Of a stretch of 64,000 nucleotides of DNA, positions 1 to 10,739 are shown piece by piece (the stretch's first letter is position 1; every line of letters starts with the position of its first letter). The DNA lies in NCBI GenBank assembly GCA_002049455.2, contig KV918943.1, positions 1-64,000 of the forward strand. The letters run 5' to 3'. The notes under the pieces were generated by a model. That model was not told where the DNA came from, did not search any database, and was given only the letters and a program-made list of their open reading frames with translations. The translations under genes and the position numbers were made by a program. This DNA comes from Porphyra umbilicalis. Taxonomy: Eukaryota; Rhodophyta; Bangiophyceae; Bangiales; Bangiaceae.

Positions 1-512
1 CGGCGGAGCTTCTCTTCCACCGACGCCACGTTATGGATGCGCATGCCGCGGTAGGGTTGGCCGTCGACGCCAGTGCCGGCCGAGCCCGCCGGCGCGGCCG
101 CACCAAACGCCCCATAGTCAATGTCAAAATCGTCTTGCACCTCGTTGGCAGCAGCGACGGCGGCGGCCTTGGTGTTGATGGCCGCAATGTCCGCCTCGCG
201 GGAGCCCATCATCATGACCTTTTGTTCGGGTTTGGTGATGACCGCCGCCAGCGGCACGTCCGGGCCGCTTCCGCCCGGCGTTCGCGTCAGGCCGAGGAGC
301 TTTTGGCGTTCTGGCCGCACTTCCGTCAGCTCCCACAGCAGGTTAGTAAGCGCCGACAGGGGGGAGGAGCGGGGGAGCTCTACGGGGTACGTCGTCTTGT
401 TCCACTTGACGAGGACGACCAGCTCCCCGCCGTCGCTGCCATCACCGACGGCGCCCGTGGCAGCGTCAGCGGGGGAGGGGGTGGTGGCCACAACGGGGGC
501 GACATCGACCAT
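1..512 (-). CDS. UBLCP1: UBLCP1-like ubiquitin-like-domain CTD phosphatase, 5' part
   Basis: The minus strand is open from an ATG at 512 to the left window edge (170 codons). Residues about 31-104 form a ubiquitin-like domain: LVVLVKW, then PERQKLLGL (67-75) and KVMMMGS (98-104), the signature of UBLCP1, a nuclear phosphatase that acts on proteasome-associated substrates. The tail HNVASVEEKLR matches the linker that leads into the FCP1-like phosphatase domain. That domain, with its DxDxT active site, would lie outside the window. The first 30 residues are Ala/Pro/Gly-rich and poorly conserved, so the exact start is uncertain. No intron is needed in the visible part. Seen: sequence motifs. Known: family architecture. 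Inferred: that the phosphatase half follows. Confidence 0.85.
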   Translation of the reverse strand, partial: MVDVAPVVATTPSPADAATGAVGDGSDGGELVVLVKWNKTTYPVELPRSSPLSALTNLLWELTEVRPERQKLLGLTRTPGGSGPDVPLAAVITKPEQKVMMMGSREADIAAINTKAAAVAAANEVQDDFDIDYGAFGAAAPAGSAGTGVDGQPYRGMRIHNVASVEEKLR

Positions 513-1281
513 GGTGCCGTTGGAAGGGGGGCGACAGCGTCACGGTAGGTGCGCGCAGTGTGGGGGGAAGAGGGTGAAGGGTCGGAGCCCAGTGCGAGGG
601 TACCACGCGCAAAAGTGCCAAAGCCCGAGGGGTCACAGACGTCGCAGTGCGGGGTCTTGTGCGCGCCGGCTCGAAAGCGCGAGGGCAGTTGAACGCAATG
701 GAAGGCCAGACCCAAGAGGCAACGTGCCGCGGCCTGGACAGAAGTTGGGATGCGCGGGGTGAGCGTGCGTACAGGGCAGACGCTTCAGGCCCCGATGCGC
801 AGCGTTGGCTGCTACGGGCCCCGATGCGCAGCGTAGCCAAGGACAAGGACAAGGGGGTGACGTGCACGGACACTCGGGCAAAATGTAATAGCCCCCCGTG
901 ATCTGAGCTATAAGCCGAACGATGTTACAGGGCACTGTACAGCCTTCTGGGCATGCTTGGAAACTGAAAGCGCGTTCGCGAAAACACCCTGGACTTGCAA
1001 AACGACAAAACCGTTTTCACACGACAAAATATTGATAAGAGCGTTACGTGCATCTTCAGAGGGTGCTCTGACAAGAGGCAACGCTGCTCAGGGTCTGTCT
1101 TATCCATAACGACGCGTGCACGGCGTGTACAAGTGCGTGCTAGCCAATGGGAACGCGACGTTCGAATCACGCCCCAATCACGTCGTCCAGTTTGGACATT
1201 ATTGGAGTGATCGGGTGACCCGCGCACGAACGGGCTTACCGTCCGAAACGGGCCCACTTTCCCGATTCGGGCCGATCCGGG
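513..1281. other. Unassigned 5' flank of the UBLCP1-like gene
   Basis: Presumed upstream region of the minus-strand UBLCP1-like gene, passing into repeat-rich DNA from about 900. Short open frames on both strands match nothing I recognise. Confidence 0.4.
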
Positions 1282-1340
1282 CCGAGCACGTTCACGTGCG
1301 CGAGATTTTGGAAAAATCTCGCACACGTGAACGTGCTCGG
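1282..1340. repeat. Near-perfect short hairpin (inverted repeat)
   Basis: The left arm starts CCGAGCACGTTCACGTG and is mirrored by CACGTGAACGTGCTCGG. The arms are about 27 bp with one mismatch around a very short centre (ATTTTGGAAAAAT). No flanking duplication was identified. Confidence 0.8.
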
Positions 1341-1485
1341 AAAGAAAATAGCCTGTTGGGCGGCCCTGCATCTGGCACGCATGATTGGACGAGAGCTCTC
1401 TTCGGATCATGTCGTGCGGCCACGTGACTGCAATGAGGCGAATCCTCATCGGCGGGGCCCGCTTGCGTGGTTGCGGCAACGTACA

Positions 1486-1613
1486 GCCGATCTCTCAAAA
1501 ACCTTGCACGCCAACTGTCACACAACTCTTACAAATCGGTCTGCAGGGGGTCGCAGAGGCCGATTCGTAAGAGTGGTGCGACAGTTGGCGTGCGAGGTTT
1601 TTGCGAGAACGGC
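1486..1613. repeat. Foldback MITE-like inverted repeat (about 55-bp arms)
   Basis: The arms at 1486-1540 and 1558-1613 pair along their length with about eight mismatches and share the core GCACGCCAACTGTC. The spacer is about 17 bp. The size and structure fit a hairpin MITE, but no target duplication was recognised. Confidence 0.7.
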
Positions 1614-1847
1614 TGCAGCAGGCGCGCTGTGTCCGAAACTTCCGTGCGATCGCTGTGAGATGCGATCTGCGAACTCCAGATGCCGCGTTTCAAGCAATCT
1701 AATCACGACAGTTTCGGTGGCCCGTCAAGACAGCGGTTGTCGAATCACGCGTGCTCAACGGACTTACATCCATATTCTCACCCAATCACGTGCACGTGCT
1801 CGCGCCGTTAAGACACAGCCTCAGACACAATAGAGAGTGTTGGCATG

Positions 1848-1935
1848 TACAGTCGTTCCACAAATAAACCTAGCACTCGGCCGAGATCAATACATAGTAC
1901 CACCCATATTTTCCTCGTCTCGCGTTAACGTGGCT
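1848..1935. repeat. Dispersed repeat D, copy 1
   Basis: Begins TACAGTCGTTCCACAAA and continues through CCTAGCACTC and CCCATAT. It matches 6840-6930 in the same orientation with scattered mismatches. Confidence 0.65.
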
Positions 1936-1958
1936 GAGAACCAGTGACAACCAGTTCT

Positions 1959-2590
1959 CATTCCAGGCACGTGCGTGCAATACCCTGGCCTTCAGGGCGG
2001 TGGCGCACTTGGCGACGCATCGACACCGGGCACGCCGGCCGACTCCATAGCCGCGAGCGCGCATGGGGGCACGCACAGCCACGTTGCCGTGGCGGGGGAA
2101 ACGTGGGGCGGGGAAAAGGGTGCCGCCGCCGGCACCGTAACGGCGGCGGCTCGCCGGCGTCGCGCGACGCCGACGGGAGGGGCCTTCACTCCGCCGCGCA
2201 GCGCACCTCTAAACGCGCCGCTAGATGGCAGGCCGACGGGCCGCCGCAACAGAAGCCGGTGCGCAGGCACGATCACCCGCGGGTCATCGCGGGCGCGTTC
2301 AACCCCCGTAGTCGCTGCGCGCGGTCGCCGCGCCCAACTCGGGGCGGTGGGGGGTGATAGGGGGGCAGGCATCGTCCGGGCCCTGTGACCCTTGTGGCAG
2401 GACAGTCCTTCTCAGCCACGTAACTCTATTCGCTTTTAGCGTCATCGCGACCCTTCCAACGTCGACACGCCCTCAGATCCCTGAGGACACGAATGCAGAC
2501 TGCCACCTCTGAAACGGAGAGCAAGTCCCGTGATCTAAGTATATGTGTGCATCACTACACTTTGAGAGCACCCTGTCCTAAAGGCCAGGG
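1959..2590. repeat. Dispersed repeat R, uninterrupted copy
   Basis: Starts CATTCCAGGCACGT and ends in a CTGTCCTAAAGG block. It is homologous to 44859-53166, where the same repeat is split by a 789-bp TIR element and by two hAT elements. Imperfect inverted termini (CCCTGGCCTTCAGG near 1982, TCCTAAAGGCCAGGG near 2580) suggest R is itself an old DNA transposon. This copy carries only one CTGAGGAC (2483-2490) and so records the empty hAT target. Confidence 0.8.
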
Positions 2591-2620
2591 AAAAGGCGCT
2601 TTTCTGCTGAAATACTTGGG

Positions 2621-3315
2621 GTGCTCAGACACACGAGGCAGCACATGACAGCAATGAGCCCTCCATCGCTCTTTCTGGCCCCCCACATCTTGGAGCCGGG
2701 CCCATCCGCCAATCTGGCTGGTTCCCCACTGGGGGGCGTGACAGGGGTCACACATCCCGCTTGAATGATCAGAGCGCGGAGGCGGGCCCGTCGGCCAATG
2801 TGGCTGACGGCCCAGTGCGAGGTGGATAGAGACCAGCAGATCTCCTCTTGCGTGCTATTGAGGGACGATGGCAAGTCCATTGCGCAATCATCGGGAATCG
2901 CAGCATATCTTGATCCCTCTTTGATCCCTGAACAATGGCCCGACGGTCGAGATCATGGGCCCGTTCTCGGTCGCTCGAAATTGCATTCGGAAAGTTGTGA
3001 CGAGCCGGGCGCATATGTCGACCGGACGACGGCGTCGCCGATCCGGTCGACGTCGCCACCGCGATCCGCACCCCCACCGCCTCCCCCCCCCCCGCTTCCT
3101 CCCCCCCCCCGCATCGCCGCCACCGCGATTCGCGCCCCCCCCCCCCCCCCTCCTGCCCCCCCCCCCCCCTGCACCGCAGTCGTCCGGTCCGCAGCCCGCA
3201 CAGCTTCCCCGCCCTCGCTCTTTGCTGCCGATCACCACTGTGGCTTTGTTGTCAGTGTTCTCTTTGGCCTTTTGTTTGCTGTGCTGTTGTCTAGTGTCTA
3301 TTCTACCGCAAAATG
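2621..3315. repeat. Single-arm copy of the foldback repeat F
   Basis: Diverged from, but collinear with, the left arm of the foldback element at 6985-9513. Shared segments include TGATCAGAGCGCGG, GGCAAGTCCATTGCG and CCCGACGGT, followed by C-homopolymer-rich sequence. Only one arm is present. Open frames here are low-complexity and probably not genes. Confidence 0.75.
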
Positions 3316-4700
3316 GGATCAAATGATGCCCGGTGGTGCATCAAATGATGCACTGCCGGAATCGGCGATTCTGTGGCATCTGAGCGGGAAATCGGGTACT
3401 TTTGTGCCTACGAATGCACGTTCATGTCTATCTCGTTCGAACGACGAGCCTGGGCCACGGGCATGACATCCCAACATGAAGAGGACACGTCCCGCCGTAC
3501 CGCTGCATCGAAGGGTGGCTGGAAGTACACTCGTACGGTCTCTGTAGGAGGGCCTGAACACGCCTCCCCCCCCCCCCCAAGCTCCCGAGTCACTTCAAAT
3601 GCGTCGACACACGGGCGATGCCAACACTGGCGTGGCTGATCTGGGTGGCGCCCTGGACGGGGGAGGGCACGGCTTGGACTTCGAGGCAGTGGCTAGGTCG
3701 GTGTTATTGCCGTCTGGGCGGGCGGCGTCGGTGGCGTGACGACGCTGCTGCCAGCCGTTGGGTGTGAGTGGAGAGGCGCGGTCAGGGGAGGGGGGGATGG
3801 GTGGGTGGGGATGCCCCCCCCGCAATCGCCGTCGTCGGCGGGGGGAGCGTGGTGTTTGTCGGCGCCTCGGCGGTCGGATTAGCGACCGGCAGCGAAGCGG
3901 GGAGCGTCCGCTCCGCCACTGCCTCGCTCCTCCGGCGCACCGTCACGTCGACGGTTGGTGCTGGCGACGGGAGCCACGTCACGCCCACGCTCGGCGGCGG
4001 CGACGCGTTGGCAGTGCAGTCCCTCGTGCTCCTCACCGCCCCTCTGTCGCCCTTCGCGCTGTCCGCGGGCGGGGCGTTCATGTAGTGGACTGGTGACCCA
4101 GACGGCAGCGGCGGGTGGACCCCCGCCGGGTTGTTAGGTTTCCGTACCCCGCTCTGCTCCTTGCCGCGTCGCCCGATGCAGTCGGCGCGTACGCGGCGGT
4201 GTCGGCGCCCGACGCCGCGGCGGAGCCACCTGCCAGCGTGCTGTTCCGTGGGAGCATCGGCGGTGGAAGTGGTGGAGGGGACGAGGGGGACGACTACCCA
4301 ATGGGGGCGGTGTTGGCACTCGTCGAGAGGGGCGGTAGGCCTGCCACGAGCGCTGCGGAAGGCGCCAGCGGCCGCTCTGGTCCCCCCCGCATTGCGAAAG
4401 TCCGTTTCGTGGCGGGCGTGCGGGAGCCCGTCACGACCATCGTTGGCGGCGTCGTTCTTGGCGGCGCCGAGGTGCTCGCCCTTGGCGGCGGCGGCGGCCT
4501 CGAGGAAGCGGTCGCCCTTGGCGCGTTTGCCAACGTCGCCGAGCCGCCCGGGGGGGGGGGAAGGGAAAAGCAGGAGGGGCGGGGGGGAGGATGGGAGGAG
4601 GGGGGAGCTGGGGGGTGAAGGCGGGGGGAGAAGGGGTGGGCTCGCGCAAGACAACCAGTCCGCAAACAGTGGACAGAACAGATTTACGTAATTGCATTCC
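3316..4700. other. Unassigned GC-rich stretch
   Basis: Long open frames exist on both strands between 3780 and 4620. The plus-strand frame is rich in V, G, A and L, for example about 4120-4600. Poly-G and poly-C runs interrupt it. I recognise no domain. It could be a captured or decayed host gene or simply GC-biased non-coding DNA. Confidence 0.3.
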
Positions 4701-4751
4701 GACAAAGATGGTCACTCTCATACTCCTATCAACTACAAGTACCTGGGCATT

Positions 4752-4973
4752 CTAGACATCCAACTCCTGGACTTCCCTCATGTGCTGATCAAAGCACCGT
4801 CGACCGGTCTCGGGCCCACAACAAAACACCTCTACTCGCTGACCGTCCCGACACCCGGAGCACACCCACGATGTGCCACGGCGCTGGCAAACCCGACACA
4901 TGCGCTGAGCACGATGCTCCCCGTCCTTGGTCGCTAGTCCTGTACGCCGCTTGTCCCATGCGAGGTCCTTGCA
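4752..4973 (-). pseudogene. piggyBac-type C-terminal cysteine-rich domain, orphan fragment
   Basis: The last about 73 codons of a minus-strand frame read MCRVCQRRG, then WVCSGC, FCCGPETGRRCF and QH. This C-x2-C / C-x2-C / CCG-x-xTGR-x-CF-x2-H layout resembles the zinc-binding tail that ends piggyBac (PGBD4-like) transposases. The frame stays open upstream but shows no DDD catalytic domain, and I saw none elsewhere in the window. Most likely a left-over 3' exon of a piggyBac element; an unrelated zinc ribbon is possible. Confidence 0.45.
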
Positions 4974-5282
4974 TATTTGTGCTTGCGAGAACAGGAATCG
5001 TTCCTCACTCCACACATTGCGCCTGCTAGCAGGGCCATAGATGCTTCTCCGTCTCTCTCTCTTTCTGGAAGGGTGAAGTGTATACTTCTTATGCTGTGTC
5101 TCTCTTTTTACGAGTGGAGATGCATCTATCCCGGCGAACAGATGATTTTGGCGCCCTTTCTGGAAAAAAGCAGCCCTGACAGAGCCCCAGGGCGGTTTGC
5201 AGATTATCTGTTCGTCACAAAACACCCGAAAGCAGAAGTGCTTTTGACGACGGTTTTGGGCGCGCTGCGCAGGGTCGCAACC

Positions 5283-5375
5283 CACTGGATTGAACAGTGT
5301 CAGAGAAATGCATGATCCACTGGATTGGGCAGTGTCAGTGTCGATCTGCAGAGTACACTGGATCTGAAGCACTGT
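5283..5375. repeat. Three short tandem repeats
   Basis: Three units related to CACTGGATTGRRCAGTGTCAG lie about 30-35 bp apart. A partly complementary TTCTGACACACTGTCAGAA palindrome lies at about 5502-5520. Confidence 0.6.
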
Positions 5376-6703
5376 CAAAGTGGGTCCATTCACGCTGCTT
5401 GGTGGAGCCGTCTGCAGTCTCCTCTGCCTCGGTGCCACCCTCCGCTGGTTGCCAAGACGGCTACGACTGCCGTCGACAAAGCCTCTCTGTCGTATAAACT
5501 GTTCTGACACACTGTCAGAAGGGTTCATCTCCCTCCTTCCCCAATTCCCCGTCTCTTTCACCCAGTACCGATGCGCCCTCGCTCACCACCACGCTCATTC
5601 TCGCGTCCACCGCCCACCCTCCCATAGCCGGTGCTTCCCCACACCGCCTCTATCCCCCCCATCCCTGCTGCCTCTCCTCACCTTTTTTGCCTCCCCAGAC
5701 CTTCGCTGCACCCCCTCACCATCGTTGCCCCCCCACATCGCCGATGCGTCTCCTCGCCGGCGCTGCCTCCCCCCACCGTTTCCGCCTTGTCACACAATGT
5801 CAACGGCAGCGACCGACCCACTCCAACACCCGCCACCCGACACCGCAGGCCCTCTCTCAGGGCAGCCCGCACACGCGCCGGGGTCGCTGCTACCGACCGC
5901 CCGCTGGGACAGCAGCTAGCGGCGGGGACGGCGGCAGCGGCTGGGGAGGCGCCATACAGAGAGGAGGCGGCCAGCGGCGGGGGCGGCGCCAGCGGCGCGG
6001 GGTGCGCCCAGGGGCGGGGGGCGCGGACAGGGGCGAGGGCGGCGTCCGTAGGGGGGTGGCGGCGAGCGGCTGGGGCGGCAGCCGGCTGTGAGGTGTCTGG
6101 TGCAGGGCAGCTGGCGTCGCGGAAGGGCAGTCTCAGAGAAGAGGCACGCCCGGACAGTGTTTGTGACCCGGCAGAACATGCTGGGGCTCGCTGTCAGGCC
6201 CGTTCTCAGCTGAGCTTCCTGTGCTGTGACTGTTCGTGTAATGGCCAGAATTCTCAGAAGCGAACGCGCGCCTGTGCCTCGGTGTGACGCGGTAATGAAG
6301 AAGTGGTGCGAATAATAATGGCATTCGCAACGCCAACTGCGATCCACTCTGCTGTTCCGGTTCTCGCTTCGGCCAAGACCAGTCGACCGCCTGCAGCGCC
6401 CGCCGTCAACCCCTTCTGTCGCGCATACCCCGCCACGCTGACTGTCAGCGCCGTACGCCCCCCCTCCCGTTCCGTTCCGTGACGTTCTCCCTAGCTGTGC
6501 TTCTCCCCAGCTGTGCCGGCGCACTCTTGGCGCCAAGCTGGGCAAGAGGAGCACTTCAGGCCAGTGTCGTGAGGGTGCGTGTTGCGTCCGCCGTGGCGTC
6601 TTCAGACCGCAAGTTTGGGTGACGCTCCCACCCCGAAACCGAATTTGATCGACAGCACGTACTTCAATTTTGTCCTTCCTAGTCGCATCAGTGGACTTGC
6701 ATT
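5376..6703. other. Unassigned, C-rich then G-rich stretch
   Basis: Pyrimidine-rich from about 5520 to 5830 and G-rich from about 5920 to 6090. Open frames are low-complexity Pro/Arg/Gly. No domain or element ends recognised. Confidence 0.3.
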
Positions 6704-6760
6704 GTGATCACTGCGACGAACGTACGCGGCCCGTCCGCGTACGTTCGTCAAAGTGATCAC
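6704..6760. repeat. Near-perfect palindrome
   Basis: The arm GTGATCACT..GACGAACG is mirrored by CGTTCGTC..AGTGATCAC. Arms are 26 bp with two mismatches and a 5-bp centre (CCCGT). It may be a minimal hairpin MITE or a cruciform-forming site. Confidence 0.75.
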
Positions 6761-6839
6761 TCTGTCACAGAGATTGGCCATTCGGATGCCCCGCAGCGCT
6801 TGTCACATGAAACGAACCTCCAACTAAGAACGGGCCTCA

Positions 6840-6930
6840 TACAGTCGTTCCACAAAAAACCTAGCACTCAGCCGACATCAAAAGTGCGTCCCATATGTTC
6901 CTGGTTTCTTGCAAGCGCGGCTAAAATTAA
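6840..6930. repeat. Dispersed repeat D, copy 2
   Basis: Same-orientation copy of 1848-1935. Confidence 0.65.
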
Positions 6931-6984
6931 GTGACGTGTCCCAGCAAAAGTCTCAAACCCAGTTCTGTGCTCAATAGATTTTGA

Positions 6985-9513
6985 GTGCTCCATCACACAC
7001 GGCAACGCATGACATCGAAGCAGGGATGTGGGTCGATAATTATCACGCGATAATGATCGTAATAATTATCGCGAAATTATCGAAATCATGCCAGCACGCT
7101 CTGATAATGATCGTCGGTGGGCCACGTGTTTGCTTTTAATTTGAAGAAAATATATGTCATGCCGCAAGTGGAACAAGTGGATCCTGGACTCGCTGACACC
7201 GCCACTGTCGGTCTTTGTTTCCGGAGCTCGTCTTCTCAATGCCCCTGCTGCACCACCGACATGTGCGCACCCGACCGCCGCCGTGCAGGTGGGAGGAGTA
7301 CTGATATATGCCATGCTACACTCCTGCCCGGCCGCACGCCGCGTGGTGGCGGCCGCCGCTATCGCCGTCGTGATGGTGTGTGTCGGTTCGGCGGTCGTCG
7401 CCGCCGCGTTTCCGCTCACATGCGTGCCATCTCTTCGCATGCTGGTCGCCATTTCTCCTCCCCCCTGCATTTCCGAGCGCAACGCCTCACACATCCCAAC
7501 CCTAGTGAGGGTGGCCGTGTGGCGATTGAGGTCGTCCCACAACCACCCCCCCCTCCGACCCCCCCCCCGTCCGCCGCAAACGCGGCGGCGGCCGCCGCGC
7601 GAGCTGTCCCCCACGTCGCTCCAATGACGGCGAGCACATGCCGCGCGGCGGAGGCGGCGGCCCACCCCCAAAGGCGTCGTGTGGAGGGGCGCGAGAGATG
7701 TACCGAAGAAGAACTAACAGGCTGTTACACGAGACATGATTCAGGTCCTTTATCGAGTACTTTCAGAAGAAGTCGGGCTGATGGTTTCTGTAACCATGAA
7801 CGATAATTATTGATAATTATTGAGAAAAGAAACCATCAATGATGATTTCGTCGAAATCTTACAACCCTGCATCGAAGAGCTCTCCAGGGCCTTAACTGGC
7901 CCCCCACGTCGGGGGGCCAGGCCCGTCGACCAAATTCGCTGTTCCGCCCGTGACGCGCGTGCCAGGCGTCACACGTCCAGTATCGATGATCAGAGCGCGG
8001 CCCCGGGCGTGTCGCCCACTTCAGCTGACAGCCCAGTGCGAGCAGGACAGTGACCAGTAGATCTCGTCCGCCGCGCCATTTCGAACCGCTGGCAAGTCCA
8101 TTGCGAAATCATAGGGAATCGCAGCATCTTTTGACCCTATCTTGATCCCTGAACGATGGCCCGACGGTTTAGATCACAGGCCCGCTCTGGGTCGGTCGTG
8201 GTCACATGATCAAATTTGTGACGATCAGAACGCAGATGTCGACCGGACGCCGGCGTCGTCGACTCGGACCACGTCGCCGCCGCGATCCGCAGCCCCCCCA
8301 CCCCCCCCCCACCGCCGACGATGCCGTCGCCGCGGCTGCGGCCGCCGCGTCCCCCCCATCCCCCCCCCTGCCGACTCACGCTCCCCCCCGCCCCCCCCCC
8401 CCCTCCTGTTCCGATCACTTCTGTTTCTCGTCTCGTCTTGCATTCTTTTTTCTTGCTTTCTTTTTCGTGGGTCATCTGCCTTGTTCTTTGGGCCGTCCCT
8501 ATGTGTCGTAGATATAAACACACGCTGCTCTTGTGCTTTTCGTTTTTCGTATTTCTTCTGCGCTACGGGACTGAGTGTGCGGTCGCTGCAATTTATTGCA
8601 CCTCTTTACTGTCGGCATCAGTTCTTCTCGCCCGTCTACAGTGCGTAAAATGCTGTTTCAAGTCGTGGAGAGACAAGCCGCCTGGAACACAGAGTGCACG
8701 AGCCCACCGCCGTGACCTTCATTCCCCCTTGAAAAAAAAAAAACACAAAACAAGAGAACCACCGGCGGTGATCAGCACCAACAGGAAAGATCGTCGAGGG
8801 CGGCAGTGGTAGATACGACAAGAAAAACAACAGCATGTATTTATCTCAACAACACATAGGGACGGCCCAAAGAACAAGGCAGATGACCCACGAAAAAGAA
8901 AGCAAGAAAAAAGAATGCAAGACGAGACGAGAAACAGAAGTGATCGGAACAGGAGGGGGGGGGGGGGCGGGGGGGAGCGTGAGTCGGCAGGGGGGGGGAT
9001 GGGGGGGACGCGGCGGCCGCAGCCGCGGCGACGGCATCGTCGGTGGTGGGGTGGGGGTGGGGGGGCTGCGGATCGCGGCGGCGACGTGGTCCGAGTCGAC
9101 GACGCCGGCGTCCGGTCGACATCTGCGTTCTGATCGTCACAAATTTGATCATGTGACCACGACCGACCCAGAGCGGGCCTGTGATCTAAACCGTCGGGCC
9201 ATCGTTCAGGGATCAAGATAGGGTCAAAAGATGCTGCGATTCCCTATGATTTCGCAATGGACTTGCCAGCGGTTCGAAATGGCGCGGCGGACGAGATCTA
9301 CTGGTCTCTGTCCTGCTCGCACTGGGCTGTCAGCTGAAGTGGGCGACACGCCCGGGGCCGCGCTCTGATCATCGATACTGGACGTGTGACGCCTGGCACG
9401 CGCGTCACGGGCGGAACAGCGAAATGGGTCGATGGGCCTGGCCCCCCGATGTGGGGGGCCAGAGAAGGCCCTTGAGAATTCCTTGCTGTTTTCTGCTGCC
9501 TCGTGTGTCAGTC
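6985..9513. mobile_element. Foldback element F with about 0.67-kb inverted arms
   Basis: The sequence from about 7870 to 8545 returns, reverse-complemented, from about 8815 to 9480. Long stretches are identical, so that proteins conceptually translated from the two arms agree. Homology to the single-arm copy at 2621-3315 shows that the outer ends reach a CACACGAGGC-like motif near 6985 and 9513. The left arm is split by the hAT MITE at 7021-7869. The central spacer of about 270 bp (8546-8814) has no recognisable gene. High arm identity means recent duplication or arm-to-arm conversion. Confidence 0.85.
7021..7869. mobile_element. Non-autonomous hAT element, copy A1
   Basis: Begins CAGGGATGTGGG and ends ACAACCCTG. 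It is flanked by perfect 8-bp duplications CATCGAAG (7013-7020 and 7870-7877), the hAT hallmark. AT-rich subterminal regions carry repeated GATAATTATC-type palindromes, as in copy A2 (46189-47033) and the autonomous element (47042-53057). The GC-rich interior (about 7150-7640) is open in several frames but resembles nothing known. It sits inside the left arm of foldback element F and is therefore younger. Confidence 0.92.
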
Positions 9514-9615
9514 CTGCTTGCGCGTGATGAGCCCATTTCGAAAAATGACGACGACGTCCAACGGAACAATCCCAGTGAGTCGTAACGTGCCTTCCCGCTG
9601 CGTGTGAGTCGGTAA

Positions 9616-10159
9616 GAGCATCTCCACCAATGGAGCCAACCGCCCAACCCAACAGCCACGTGTGCACAACGTGTGGCGCTGTCACTGGCTCTCCAAACGC
9701 AGAGCCAAAACTAAGAAGATCACGTCTTAAACTTGGGCTCGCCTGGACGTCTCTGGCGGTGGGCCTCTTTTGTGGCACGCCAGTATTCTCACAGACGTAC
9801 TGCACACAAACTCCATGACTGCCAGATCGTCGCGCAACTGTCTGCAAGCCACGGGTCACGCTTTTTATTGGCTTTCGTGGTCCGAACAGGGAACCAGGGG
9901 TTGGCCAAACGACTCGGGGCGTCTCCAAACAGGCCTGTTTGGATTGGCGCTGCCGTTCAAGCTCCAAAAGAACGGCGATCCCGCGAGACGACCGCGAGAT
10001 GCATTAAGGGATTAGAAAATGTGAACAGGTCTATTTATGGGCCGTCACAGCCCCGTCACACCCTAGTTTTGGAGCGGATCCCAGCCACCAACCGTCCAAG
10101 CGGCCAAACGGTGCCACGTTTGGCTGTTTGGACGGTTGGAGCCATTGGTGGAGATGCTC
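9616..10159. mobile_element. Tourist-like (PIF/Harbinger) MITE
   Basis: Begins GAGCATCTCCACCAATGG and ends with the reverse complement CCATTGGTGGAGATGCTC, flanked on both sides by TAA (9613-9615, 10160-10162). GAGCATCTCC termini with a 3-bp TAA duplication are typical of Tourist/Harbinger MITEs. A second hairpin (about 10081-10135, arms CAACCGTCCAAGCGGCCAAA and a near-mirror) lies inside the right end. No transposase inside. It could be driven by a Harbinger nuclease such as those at 28.9-30.9 or 35.4-36.9 kb, if either family is still active. Confidence 0.9.
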
Positions 10160-10162
10160 TAA

Positions 10163-10739
10163 CAAGTGGGGCATCTGTGGATGCCCTGCTCTTCTGTCAC
10201 AGCACGTGTACGCCGGTTTGTCATCAGGCTTGGCGCCGAGACGCTGACTCTGGTGGCTCTGTGCTCTTGAATCCGTGCATCTAGTCTCTTTTGCAACGCG
10301 TCCGCGCTGCTCCGTGTCGATGACGTGTCCCCATTCTCGCACCTCGTGTCTTATCCTCCTTTTCTTTTGTACTGGCTGACGGGACACCAACGCACCCGCA
10401 CCGCGCCTTCGTTCCTCTTCTTCGACGCTCCTTCATGCCAGGCATTGAAGGCTAGGCCCGCTCGCAGTTGCAAACCGCGTGACGATATACCGGCGTAACG
10501 TTGATTTGATGGGCTGAGCCCGTCCCGGCACGGTACTTCGGTATAAACGCACGCGGGATCCGCACGTATGTCTGCACCGCGATATACCGTCACCGAGTCC
10601 AGGACTTAACGACGTGCGGGTTTGAATTTGCTTCCACGCAACTGTCAGACGAATACTCGCTGGAGCACTCTGGCCTGATGCCACACACGCAGCTGCATTG
10701 AGCACCGCGCAGCCAACACCCTATACGAGACGCACGACG
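10163..10739. other. Unassigned; carries an end shared with 31.0 kb
   Basis: A CGCAGTTGCA...ACGATATACCGG block near 10465-10495 recurs in reverse orientation near 31037-31085, and a further GATATACCG lies near 10580. Otherwise nothing recognised. Confidence 0.4.

Noticed and set aside
8137-9221. Two identical 128-residue frames on opposite strands
   Set aside because: They are the two arms of the foldback element, not a gene pair.
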